From contig NZ_MDZA01000344.1 of the NCBI RefSeq assembly GCF_001816125.1, positions 1 to 33,064 on the forward strand: 33,064 bases of DNA. The letters run 5' to 3'. Origin of the DNA: Hymenobacter coccineus (GTDB lineage: Bacteria; Bacteroidota; Bacteroidia; Cytophagales; Hymenobacteraceae). Positions 25,440-33,044 of this stretch are shown piece after piece; the first letter of the stretch is position 1; each line of letters starts with the position of its first letter. A program made the position numbers and the translations under genes. Below the pieces are notes generated by a model. It ran no database searches. It had not been told where the DNA came from and was given only the letters and a program-made list of their open reading frames with translations.

Positions 25440-26335
25440 GCCGTTACCGCTTTATCAAGGCACAACGGGGCCACTACTGCGTCCGCCTGCTCTGCCAGTT
25501 GGTGCAGGTCCCGGCCAGCGGCTACTACGCCTGGCAACAAGCTCAGCAACAAGTGGTAAACCAGTCCGAGCCAGCTTGGGAAATGGCGCTGGTCAAGGCC
25601 TTTGGGGTGCATAAACGCTGCTATGGGACGCGGCGGCTGCGCGTCGAACTGCGCCGCAAGGGCTACCGCGTCGGGCGGCAGCGTTTACGCACCGCGATGC
25701 GCCGCCGAGGCCTGCACGCGCTGCAGCCCAAAGCGTTTACGCCGCGCACCACCGACTCCACCCACGGACTGCGTTGCGCCCCCAACCGCCTGCTGGACCA
25801 ACCGAAGCCCATTCAAGCTAATCGGGTCTGGGTCAGCGATATTACCTACTTACCCCTGGCTAACGGGGACTGGGCCTACCTCTGCGCTTTTCAGGATATG
25901 GCTAGCAAGCAGGTGGTGGGCTGGCAGGTAATGGCCACCATGCCCGAAGAGCTGGTTACCACCGCCTTGCAACGCGCTCTTTGGGCCCAGCCGCCAACCC
26001 CGGGCCTGCTCGTGCACTCGGACCGCGGCGGGCAGTATTGTGGCAACGGGTATCGTAAACTACTCCATGGTCACCAGGCTGTACGCTCGCAGAGCCGCCG
26101 CGGCGACTGCTACGATAATGCGCAGGCCGAGAGCCTCTGGGCGCGCCTCAAAACGGAGGTGCTCGAAGGCCGCGAGCGACCCGTTTTTACCGACCTGGCC
26201 GAAGCGCAGGTCAGCGTGGCCGACTATTTTGACTACTATAATCACGAGCGCCTGCACTCGAGTATCGATTATCAGACGCCCTATCATACTCACCAACAGC
26301 TCCTTCAACTTAGTGCCCTAAATTGTCCAGTGTAA
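25436..26335 (+). CDS. IS3-family transposase OrfB
   Basis: A 299-residue catalytic subunit starting at ATG 25436, overlapping the orfA stop. It has the HTH_21 region (KRCYGTRRLRVELRRKGYRV) and an rve integrase core. The DDE residues are in VSDITYLPL (Asp), LVHSDRGGQYC (Asp) and NAQAESLWARLKTE (Glu), with the C-terminal YNHERLHSSIDYQTP block. The -1 frame is open further upstream through the slippery site, consistent with an OrfAB fusion. It looks intact. Confidence 0.93.
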   Translation: MSRYRFIKAQRGHYCVRLLCQLVQVPASGYYAWQQAQQQVVNQSEPAWEMALVKAFGVHKRCYGTRRLRVELRRKGYRVGRQRLRTAMRRRGLHALQPKAFTPRTTDSTHGLRCAPNRLLDQPKPIQANRVWVSDITYLPLANGDWAYLCAFQDMASKQVVGWQVMATMPEELVTTALQRALWAQPPTPGLLVHSDRGGQYCGNGYRKLLHGHQAVRSQSRRGDCYDNAQAESLWARLKTEVLEGRERPVFTDLAEAQVSVADYFDYYNHERLHSSIDYQTPYHTHQQLLQLSALNCPV

Positions 26336-26399
26336 TTGGACCACCTCAAGGAAGCTCCCAACCCTTGCCCAAAGGCCTGCGTTAAACATTTCGACCGCC

Positions 26400-26457
26400 A
26401 TTTTTGAGGACAGCGTTTTATTGCTGGTTTTCAAAAATGACGCTTAAAATAAAGCGT
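26400..26457 (+). promoter_or_regulatory. Two stem-loops in the leader of the vWA gene
   Basis: ATTTTTGA (26400-26407) pairs with TCAAAAAT (26431-26438), with an inner CAGC/GCTG stem. A second hairpin ACGCTT-AAAATA-AAGCGT spans 26440-26457. They lie 105-160 bp before the vWA start, between the IS3 right end and the operon. They could be a terminator left from a lost gene or a regulated leader. Confidence 0.4.
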
Positions 26458-26561
26458 GTAGTGTAAGAGACATTTTCTTAAGGAGAACTGGCTTATGTTT
26501 CTGTCTTACGCAAGCCGCTACAATTGCAGAGTTTATCAAAAACATTTCAAAACCGAAAACG

Positions 26562-27200
26562 ATGAGGAGACTACCCGTCTATTTACTATTGGACACATCT
26601 GGTTCCATGACCGGAGAGCCCATTGAGGCAGTTAAAAATGGTGTTCAGGTCATGATCAGTTCGTTGCGTCAGAATCCGCAGGCTATTGAGACGGCCTTCA
26701 TTAGCATCATCACCTTTGATAGTGAGGCAAAACAAGTGGTGCCTTTAACCGACCTGGCTTCGTTTCAGATGGTGGACATCCGGGCTACCGGCACTACCAG
26801 CTTAGGCGAGGCGCTGAAGTTGGTTTCTACCTGCATTGACAACGAGGTTACTAAAACCACGGCTGAGCAAAAAGGCGACTGGAAACCCCTGGTGTTCATC
26901 ATGACGGATGGTATTCCCACCGATGATTGGCAGATTGGCCTGGAAGAATTCAGAAAACGGAAAACCGCCTTTACCGTGGCCTGCGCCGCTGGCAGCGCCG
27001 CCGATTCTGCGTTATTAAAGCTGATCACGGAAAATGTCGTAAGCCTTGATACCGCTGACAGCCAAAGTATTGCGAAGTTCTTTACCTGGGTGAGTGCCTC
27101 CATTGGCGTTTCCTCGACCAAGGTGGAGGACGGCGGCCAGGAAGTGACCGGTATGGGAGAGCTGCCCCCGCCGCCTGCTGAGTTGAATATAGTTACTTAA
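26562..27200 (+). CDS. TerY-like vWA-domain protein
   Basis: A 212-residue protein consisting almost entirely of a von Willebrand A domain. The metal-binding MIDAS site is complete: DTSGS at residues 11-15, a Thr in the ATGTTSLGEAL loop (78/79), and Asp116 in IMTDGIPTDDW. The sequence MRRLPVYLLLDTSGSMTGEP matches the TerY family closely. The short tail ends with a proline run (GELPPPPAEL) and lacks a further domain. TerY proteins are known partners of a PP2C phosphatase and a kinase, the next two genes. A strong hairpin separates it from them. It is likely cytoplasmic and acts as a protein-interaction module. Confidence 0.9.
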   Translation: MRRLPVYLLLDTSGSMTGEPIEAVKNGVQVMISSLRQNPQAIETAFISIITFDSEAKQVVPLTDLASFQMVDIRATGTTSLGEALKLVSTCIDNEVTKTTAEQKGDWKPLVFIMTDGIPTDDWQIGLEEFRKRKTAFTVACAAGSAADSALLKLITENVVSLDTADSQSIAKFFTWVSASIGVSSTKVEDGGQEVTGMGELPPPPAELNIVT

Positions 27201-27219
27201 GCGATTAGCACCCCACCAG

Positions 27220-27263
27220 ACAAGGAAGAGGCTGGAAGATATTTTCATCAGCTTCTTCCTTGT
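27220..27263 (+). terminator. Stem-loop between the vWA and phosphatase genes
   Basis: ACAAGGAAGAGGCTG (27220-27234) pairs with CAGCTTCTTCCTTGT (27249-27263), 15 bp with one G-U pair, around a 14-nt loop, followed by TTTCTTA. It would act as a full or partial terminator and set the level of the vWA protein apart from the downstream genes. Confidence 0.65.
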
Positions 27264-27396
27264 TTTCTTAAGTAGTAGGCTCTGCGACAAAAAACGATCG
27301 GGTAGCTCAAGGCTAATGTGTAGCAGGAACGGCAAAAGGTTAGACTAATCGTGAGCACACAGAAAAAAATTTAAAACAGTAAGCACAAAAGCAGGA

Positions 27397-28803
27397 ATGG
27401 CCAATGCAAATCAACTGGTGACTGATCTTTTCAAAAGCAACGGCATTATCATTCCAGAGCACCGGATGAAGTTGTTCGACCGCTTTTTGCAGGAAGAACA
27501 GAACCTTGCCATTCTCCACCAACTCAAGAAAAACCAGGATCAACTCATGGCGAATTGGAAAACCGAAGACAGAATAGCTGAGATCGTGCAACAGCCCATT
27601 CGTATTCCAAATGCTACCGTGGGTAAGCATTATGCGGCTCCCTTTGACTTCGAGCAATATGGTTGGAACGACCTTATCGCCTTCCGAATAGAAGGTCTTG
27701 AAACCCTAGGACTGAACTACAGCGCCGAAAACAACCAGCTTACCGGGGTTCCCACCCAAAGCGGCGACCTGAAGTTTTCGGTTCACTTCAAAGTGGAGGG
27801 ACAACCGGAGGAAGCGCCATTCCACCAAAAAGACGTTCTGCTCATCATCAACCCAGATCCAAAAACCCTCTGGCAAAACCTGGAGAGCGACAAGAACGAT
27901 CCCTACTGGAAGGAAGACGATGTCACCTTGTTCTCTCCTATAGGCGACCGGCACCTGTTGGTCTCCTCCAAACGCGGCCGCTCCCACGCCACTGTGGGCT
28001 CGTTCCGGGAAGATGACTTTGCGTTTAAGGAGCTGCCCAATGGCTGGAACGTGGTGGTGGTGGCTGATGGGGCCGGGAGTGCGAAACTGGCCAGAAAAGG
28101 GTCTGCTCTGGCATGCGCTGGCGTGGTCAACTATTTTCTGGACCCCGCCGCAGTAGAAAGCATGGCCGAGTTTGACAACTTGGTACAACAGCACGCGAGC
28201 CAAACCGGGGCCGACACCCAGAAAAACCTGAACCGTTTCGTATACAACACCCTGGGCAAAGCGGCTTTTCAGGTGCACAAACAACTGGAAAGCTTCGCCA
28301 AGGCGCAGGAGGTCACGTTAAAAGACCTGAGCAGTACGCTCATCTTCACCCTGTTCAAGAAGTACGACGTGGGGTACGCCCTGCTTTCCTTCGGCGTAGG
28401 CGACTGCCCCATTGCCGTGCTGAACAAAGACGTGACCGAAGTGACGCTCATGAATTGGATTGACGTGGGCGAGTTCGGGGGCGGAACCCGGTTTATTACC
28501 ATGCCCGAGATTTTCCAAAATGAGAAGTTCGCTACCCGTTTTGGGTTTAAACTGATAGACAATTTCTCTTACCTGTTCATGATGTCGGATGGCATTTATG
28601 ACCCGAAGTTCGTGGTGGAGGCGAACCTGCCTAGCATTGCCAAGTGGCAGGAATTTCTGGCTGATTTAAACGGGCAGAACGAGGGTAAGGCCGCGGTAGA
28701 CCTGAGCACCACGAACCCAGACCTTGCAGCGCAACTTTCCAAATGGATGGATTTCTGGAGCCCCGGCAACCATGACGACCGATCATTGGCCATTGTTTTC
28801 TAG
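27397..28803 (+). CDS. PP2C-type protein phosphatase with N-terminal accessory domains
   Basis: A 468-residue protein. The first 65 residues are helical. Residues about 68-150 look like an Ig/cadherin-like (He_PIG-type) sandwich: IPNATVGKHYAAPFDFEQYG, NQLTGVPTQSGDLKFSVHFK. The PP2C domain covers about 185-468. Its metal-binding aspartates are in FREDDFAF (206/207), VVADGAGSAK (224), FMMSDGIYD (398) and the C-terminal GNHDDRSLAIVF (460/461). All key positions are present, so it should be an active Mg/Mn Ser/Thr phosphatase. It probably reverses phosphorylation by the kinase encoded 68 bp downstream. No membrane segment is seen. Confidence 0.88.
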   Translation: MANANQLVTDLFKSNGIIIPEHRMKLFDRFLQEEQNLAILHQLKKNQDQLMANWKTEDRIAEIVQQPIRIPNATVGKHYAAPFDFEQYGWNDLIAFRIEGLETLGLNYSAENNQLTGVPTQSGDLKFSVHFKVEGQPEEAPFHQKDVLLIINPDPKTLWQNLESDKNDPYWKEDDVTLFSPIGDRHLLVSSKRGRSHATVGSFREDDFAFKELPNGWNVVVVADGAGSAKLARKGSALACAGVVNYFLDPAAVESMAEFDNLVQQHASQTGADTQKNLNRFVYNTLGKAAFQVHKQLESFAKAQEVTLKDLSSTLIFTLFKKYDVGYALLSFGVGDCPIAVLNKDVTEVTLMNWIDVGEFGGGTRFITMPEIFQNEKFATRFGFKLIDNFSYLFMMSDGIYDPKFVVEANLPSIAKWQEFLADLNGQNEGKAAVDLSTTNPDLAAQLSKWMDFWSPGNHDDRSLAIVF

Positions 28804-28871
28804 CTCTTTTCGGGAAAACAACCAGAAATGCACCTAAAGCAGCGCACTTACTTTATTATAGAATTGAACCT

Positions 28872-30425
28872 GTGAGCCAAAGCAGTACCATCACCTTTTT
28901 CAATGAGCCCGGTAAAACCGTGAAGTCGGTGCCGTCCATCACCACGCCTGGTAAAAATTACCAGTACGTAGATAATGGCGAGCCCATGCGGGGCGGCATG
29001 AAAGACGTGTATTTCGGGCCCGATAAATCGTACGTGGTCGCTTTTTACCGCGACAAACAGGATTACAATTCCCGGGAACGGCTGAAGAAGCTAGTGACGC
29101 AGTATTACGATAGCTTCTTCAACCGGGAAGGCGGCGAATACTACAAAGAGCTGTACTGTTGGCCTACCGACATGGTGGAAACTAGCGACGGGAAAGTGGG
29201 TTTGGTGGTGCCTACCTACAACAAGAACTTCTTTTTCAAGCAAGGCTACGCCACCAGCGAAGGCATCAAAGGAAAAGAGAAACAAGGCTTGTGGTTTGCC
29301 TCGGCCAAGTTCCGGCACCCGCAGTTCGCCTTGCGTCTGGATGAAAGCGAGTTAGGCAACTGGCTCAGCTATTTCCAGATCTGCGTGAAAATTGCCCGGG
29401 GGGTGAAACGCCTGCACGCCGCCGGTCTGGCCCATTCAGATTTATCCTATAAAAACGTGTTGATTGATCCGGTCAGTAAATCAGCCACCATCATTGACAT
29501 TGACGGGCTCGTAGTACCCGGTTTGTACCCCCCGGATGTCATCGGCACCGCCGATTTTATTGCCCCGGAGGTACTGGCCACCAAACACCTGGCACTGCGC
29601 GACCCTACCCGCAAGCACGCCAACCGCACCACCGACCTGCATGCCCTTCCGGTCATGATTTACCTGTACCTGCTCTACCGGCATCCGCTGAAAGGAGGAA
29701 AGGTCAACTCCCTGGACACGGAACAAGACGATTTGCTGTCGATGGGGGAAAAGGCCTTGTTCATTGAGCACCCAACGGACCATTCGAACCAGCCTAAAAT
29801 GGATCAGGTCTCTAAGTGGACGCTGCCTTGGGCGGATGTTGCTAAGTTACCTTACACCATCACCGGCCCGTACCTGAAGGCTTTATTTGATCAGGCCTTT
29901 GTAACCGGCCTGCACGACCCTAACCAGCGGCCTAACGCGGACCAATGGGAACAGGCCCTGCTCAAAACCACCGATCTCATGCAGCCCTGCAGCAACCCTA
30001 AATGCCAGCAGAAGTGGTTTGTGTTTGATAATACCACCTCGCCCACGTGTCCATTTTGCGGCACGCCGGTAAAAGGAACGCTGCCCGTGCTGGACCTTTA
30101 CTTTGAATTTAAGCCCACCGTCTGGCGCCCCGAGAATCACCGCCTCATGGTCTACCACAACCAATACCTGTTCCAGTGGCACGTGAACCGGCACGTGGTT
30201 AGAAATGAAAAACTGACGGACGAGCAAAAGATACCGGTGGGGTATTTCACCTTCCACCATAATAAGTGGGTATTTGTCAACCAAAAACTCACCTCTTTGA
30301 AAGACCTCACCGAAGACAAAGAGATACCCGTGAACACCATGGTAGACATTACCGACGGCAAGAAACTATTGCTATCCACCGAAGAAGGCGGCCGGGTGGT
30401 GGTGATTACCATGGCCAATAAGTAG
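28872..30425 (+). CDS. Ser/Thr-type protein kinase with zinc ribbon
   Basis: A 517-residue protein starting at GTG 28872; no nearby in-frame ATG was found. The kinase domain is about residues 30-365. The catalytic loop is HSDLSYKN (His188, Asp190, Asn195), the DFG equivalent is DID (Asp209-Asp211) and IAPEVL follows. The glycine loop is PMRGGMKDVYFG. The usual beta-3 Lys is not obvious, as the strand reads KSYVVAFYRDK. A zinc ribbon follows with Cys373, Cys378, Cys393 and Cys396 (CSNPKC and CPFCG). The last 110 residues are a beta-rich domain with repeated strands (WRPENHRLMVYHNQYLFQWH). This matches the kinase of TerY-associated triads. Likely cytoplasmic. Confidence 0.85.
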   Translation: MSQSSTITFFNEPGKTVKSVPSITTPGKNYQYVDNGEPMRGGMKDVYFGPDKSYVVAFYRDKQDYNSRERLKKLVTQYYDSFFNREGGEYYKELYCWPTDMVETSDGKVGLVVPTYNKNFFFKQGYATSEGIKGKEKQGLWFASAKFRHPQFALRLDESELGNWLSYFQICVKIARGVKRLHAAGLAHSDLSYKNVLIDPVSKSATIIDIDGLVVPGLYPPDVIGTADFIAPEVLATKHLALRDPTRKHANRTTDLHALPVMIYLYLLYRHPLKGGKVNSLDTEQDDLLSMGEKALFIEHPTDHSNQPKMDQVSKWTLPWADVAKLPYTITGPYLKALFDQAFVTGLHDPNQRPNADQWEQALLKTTDLMQPCSNPKCQQKWFVFDNTTSPTCPFCGTPVKGTLPVLDLYFEFKPTVWRPENHRLMVYHNQYLFQWHVNRHVVRNEKLTDEQKIPVGYFTFHHNKWVFVNQKLTSLKDLTEDKEIPVNTMVDITDGKKLLLSTEEGGRVVVITMANK

Positions 30426-30507
30426 CGCCGCTACGGTCTGAGAAGACAAGAAAGTACAGAGAAGTTGAGAGGGAAAACAACCTTAAAACGCACTAACACT
30501 TACCAAG

Positions 30508-31542
30508 ATGAAAATCAAGCCACTCGGAATTATTGTTGTTCTTTTGATTATGGGGGTACTGGCCTATTTCGCCCTCAGTCCTCGTTTAACAGGGGGCAAT
30601 ACCGACGGGGCTACCGCCACTACTACCTCGCCCAGCATGCCCGGTAATAACCGGACCACGGACAATACCACGGATGTGCCGGCTGCCTCAACTACTACCC
30701 CTGGTACCCCTGCGGCCGGCACTGCCGAGGAAGCCCGGGAATTCAACTACACGCCCGAGAAACCAGAAAATGGAACGCTACGGGGGGTAGTGGAAGTAGG
30801 GGCCACGGGCTTTAACTCCTTCGTCATCAACATGGATCGCCAGAAACGCTGGGAGATTGTCTCCAAAGATTTTGGCGAATCACTGGCCTATGAGGGCCTT
30901 GCCACCACCGAAGACATCAGAGCGGGCCTCAAAAAATACCTGGCAGCAATGTTTGACAAAGGCGTGGCGAATAAAAACATGCACTTCGTGATTTCCTCTG
31001 GCGCCCAGAAAGTACCTAAAACCTCCATTATTATCAATGAACTGAAGAAGATGGGGTATGTGGTGAACAATGTAACCGCCGCGCAGGAAGGCAAAATGGG
31101 CTTTGGTGCCACCGTTCCGCCTGCCTTCGCCGATAATTCTTTCCTGGTGGACATTGGATCAGGTAATACCAAGATCTCCTGGCAGGAAAATGGCCGGCTG
31201 CAATCCATTGAGTTGCCCGGCGCCAAGTACTATGAAAAAGGAACCGCCGATGAGCAGGTGTACAACCAGGTGAAAACGTTGGTGGCTAAAATACCGGAGA
31301 ACAAGCGGAATGTAGGCTTTATCCTGGGTGGGGTGCCCTTCACCCTGGCCAAGCAACACCGCAAAGGAGAAGAAAGATATACCGTACTAAAGGCTCCAGC
31401 GGCGTACAAAGCAGCAGACAAGAAAATGGCCTCTGGATTGACTATTTACAAAGGGTTGGCAGAGGCGACCGGCACCGACACCTTTGTTTTTGACTGGGAT
31501 GCAAACTTTACCATCGGGTTCCTGCTGAGCCTCAATCAATAA
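30508..31542 (+). CDS. Membrane-anchored actin/Hsp70-fold (ASKHA) protein
   Basis: A 344-residue protein. A single N-terminal membrane helix (IIVVLLIMGVLAYFAL, about 8-24) is followed by a Thr/Pro/Ser-rich linker to about residue 75. The rest resembles an ASKHA nucleotide-binding fold. The phosphate-1-like loop is GVVEVGATGFNSFVIN (Glu96 where Asp is usual), the phosphate-2 loop is LVDIGSGNTKISW (Asp215), and the adenosine loop is GFILGGVPFT (Gly274/275). The positive residues before the helix (MKIKP) suggest the domain faces the periplasm, unexpected for an ATP-binding fold. It lies 82 bp after the kinase gene and is probably in the same operon. The function is unknown. Confidence 0.68.
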   Translation: MKIKPLGIIVVLLIMGVLAYFALSPRLTGGNTDGATATTTSPSMPGNNRTTDNTTDVPAASTTTPGTPAAGTAEEAREFNYTPEKPENGTLRGVVEVGATGFNSFVINMDRQKRWEIVSKDFGESLAYEGLATTEDIRAGLKKYLAAMFDKGVANKNMHFVISSGAQKVPKTSIIINELKKMGYVVNNVTAAQEGKMGFGATVPPAFADNSFLVDIGSGNTKISWQENGRLQSIELPGAKYYEKGTADEQVYNQVKTLVAKIPENKRNVGFILGGVPFTLAKQHRKGEERYTVLKAPAAYKAADKKMASGLTIYKGLAEATGTDTFVFDWDANFTIGFLLSLNQ

Positions 31543-31553
31543 GTTCTCTTCTT

Positions 31554-32336
31554 ATGAGTTTCTTAAAGCAGTTGTTGACTCCGTTTGTGGAGTTTGAAAA
31601 CGATTCCGAGCAAGGACCGGCAGAACAGCGTCCACCGGTCACAGCTCCAACTGCGGCGCCGGCCACGCCTTCTTTCCTACCCCCGGCTGCGGCGCCGGCC
31701 ACGCCTTCCTTCTTACCCCCGGCAATACCTTCTGTCTCAGAGAACGCCCAGCATCCGTTGATCAATGGCCCCGCCACCCCCATCACTATTCCAGACCATG
31801 TTCCCACCTATTCGGCTGGAGGCACCATCACGGGGCCTTTGCCAGAACACGAACAGTACTTTGAACGGTTGATTGACGAAGCGAACGCCCGCAACCCCTT
31901 ATTCCAGGGAACTGATTACAAAGAGTTCGTAGACAGCAAATTGGACATAGACGACATTCAGGACGAAGCCATCAAGTACCAGACCGCTTACAACGTTTTA
32001 AAAAGCACCGGCCTCACCAAAGAAAAGCTCCTCTCCACTGGGCAGGAATACCTAAACCTGATTGGTCGGGATTTAAATGCCTTTCAGAGCGCCCACGCGC
32101 AGCAACACCAGAAAGAGGTGCGACCTAAGGAAGAACTGATCCAGAAGAAAGCGCAGGAACTGCAAACCCTTACCCAACGCTTAACTACCCTAAAAGCTGA
32201 AATCAATCAGCTATCCCAAGAGATTACCCTCACGAAAGATAAAATGAACACCACTAAAAACTCCTTTTTACTGGCTGGCGAAAACAAGCAAAGGGAAATT
32301 CAAACGGAATTACAGAAAATAACGCGACATTTTTAA
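31554..32336 (+). CDS. Coiled-coil protein with Pro/Ala repeat, unknown function
   Basis: A 260-residue protein 11 bp after the ASKHA gene, clearly in the same operon. The N terminus (MSFLKQLLTPFVEFENDSEQ) is followed by a Pro/Ala-rich linker with two 12-residue repeats AAPATPSFLPPA (residues 34-57). A helical domain (about 95-175) contains EHEQYFERLIDEANARNPLF and GLTKEKLLSTGQEYL. The C-terminal 85 residues form a long coiled coil (AQELQTLTQRLTTLKAEINQ). No family was recognised. It may be an adaptor or a substrate of the kinase; Thr and Ser residues are plentiful in the linker. Confidence 0.7.
   Translation: MSFLKQLLTPFVEFENDSEQGPAEQRPPVTAPTAAPATPSFLPPAAAPATPSFLPPAIPSVSENAQHPLINGPATPITIPDHVPTYSAGGTITGPLPEHEQYFERLIDEANARNPLFQGTDYKEFVDSKLDIDDIQDEAIKYQTAYNVLKSTGLTKEKLLSTGQEYLNLIGRDLNAFQSAHAQQHQKEVRPKEELIQKKAQELQTLTQRLTTLKAEINQLSQEITLTKDKMNTTKNSFLLAGENKQREIQTELQKITRHF
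31653..31724 (+). repeat. Two tandem 36-bp coding repeats
   Basis: Copies at 31653-31688 and 31689-31724 differ at about three positions and each encodes AAPATPSFLPPA within the linker of the coiled-coil protein. Tandem in-frame repeats of this kind can change copy number. Confidence 0.85.
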
Positions 32337-32686
32337 AAGTTTAAGTTCAGATATTAAATTGATAAGTATTTAAAAAAATAAATTAAATAACCTAATGGTT
32401 GTATTGAATCTTGCTTTATTATAGGTATTGAAAGTTATTTAATAAATAATATTAATACTTCATAAATCAAGTTTCTCCGCTGAATTATGCTGACGCACGT
32501 TTTCGATACTGTTTCAATACGTAAGTTTTGGTAATCGAGCGAACGCTTTATTGATTTCTTATTGAGTATTCAATTACATGGTGAAAAGTAGTTCTTTAAT
32601 TCAGTGGATTATCTTATTACTACTGGGTTTGTAGTTCCCATTCAATAGCTACATCCATAAACGGTTTAAAAATTCTAAGGTAATTG
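32337..32686. other. 350-bp very A+T-rich non-coding stretch
   Basis: No gene or clear hairpin is seen between the coiled-coil gene and the second IS3 element. The sequence is mostly A and T, in strong contrast to the G+C-rich flanks, and contains many short AATAAAT-type runs. It looks like foreign DNA that came with the operon. Confidence 0.6.
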
Positions 32687-32735
32687 TGAGGTGGTCGGGT
32701 AAAAATGGACACGGAGAAAGTAACTTTCCCCTGTC

Positions 32736-33044
32736 ATGGAAGCAGATAAACCAGCTGGCAAACGGCCGCGAACGAAGTATGACGCGGCCTTTCGAGCCGA
32801 GGCAGTCCGCCGCGTAACGCAGGACGGGCAGGCGACGACACGCGTAGCGCAGGCGCTGGGCATGAGCGAGGCCGTGTTGGGCAAGTGGGTACGCGCGGCT
32901 CGCACCCAAGCTGCCCGCCCAGCGGGCAGCGAAGCCCTGGCGCAGGAAAACAAGCAGTTACGGGCCCAATTGGCCCGTGCTGAAATGGAGCGCGATATTT
33001 TAAAAAAAGCGCTGACCATATTTTCACAACCGACGGGCCGATGA
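32736..33044 (+). CDS. IS3-family transposase OrfA
   Basis: A 102-residue OrfA (MEADKPAGKRPRTKYDAAFR) with a helix-turn-helix (TTRVAQALGMSEAVLGKWVR) and a coiled tail (QENKQLRAQLARAEMERDIL). It shares the KYDAAFRAEA and ILKKALTIFSQ blocks with the OrfA at 25131 but is a different element. A T-TTA-AAA-AAA-G slippery run occurs near the end, and the stop overlaps the orfB start. Confidence 0.92.
   Translation: MEADKPAGKRPRTKYDAAFRAEAVRRVTQDGQATTRVAQALGMSEAVLGKWVRAARTQAARPAGSEALAQENKQLRAQLARAEMERDILKKALTIFSQPTGR

Larger units (their letters stand above)
25080..26348 (+). mobile_element. Complete IS3-family insertion sequence (1269 bp)
   Basis: The ends are TGAGGTGGTC (25080) and GACCACCTCA (26348), with further partial inverted-repeat matches around TGGACA. 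Inside are orfA and orfB in the -1 arrangement. No convincing target duplication is seen: left flank CACTGTT, right flank AGGAAGC. Absence of a duplication suggests the flanks were rearranged after insertion. It bounds the left side of the kinase-phosphatase block. Confidence 0.88.
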
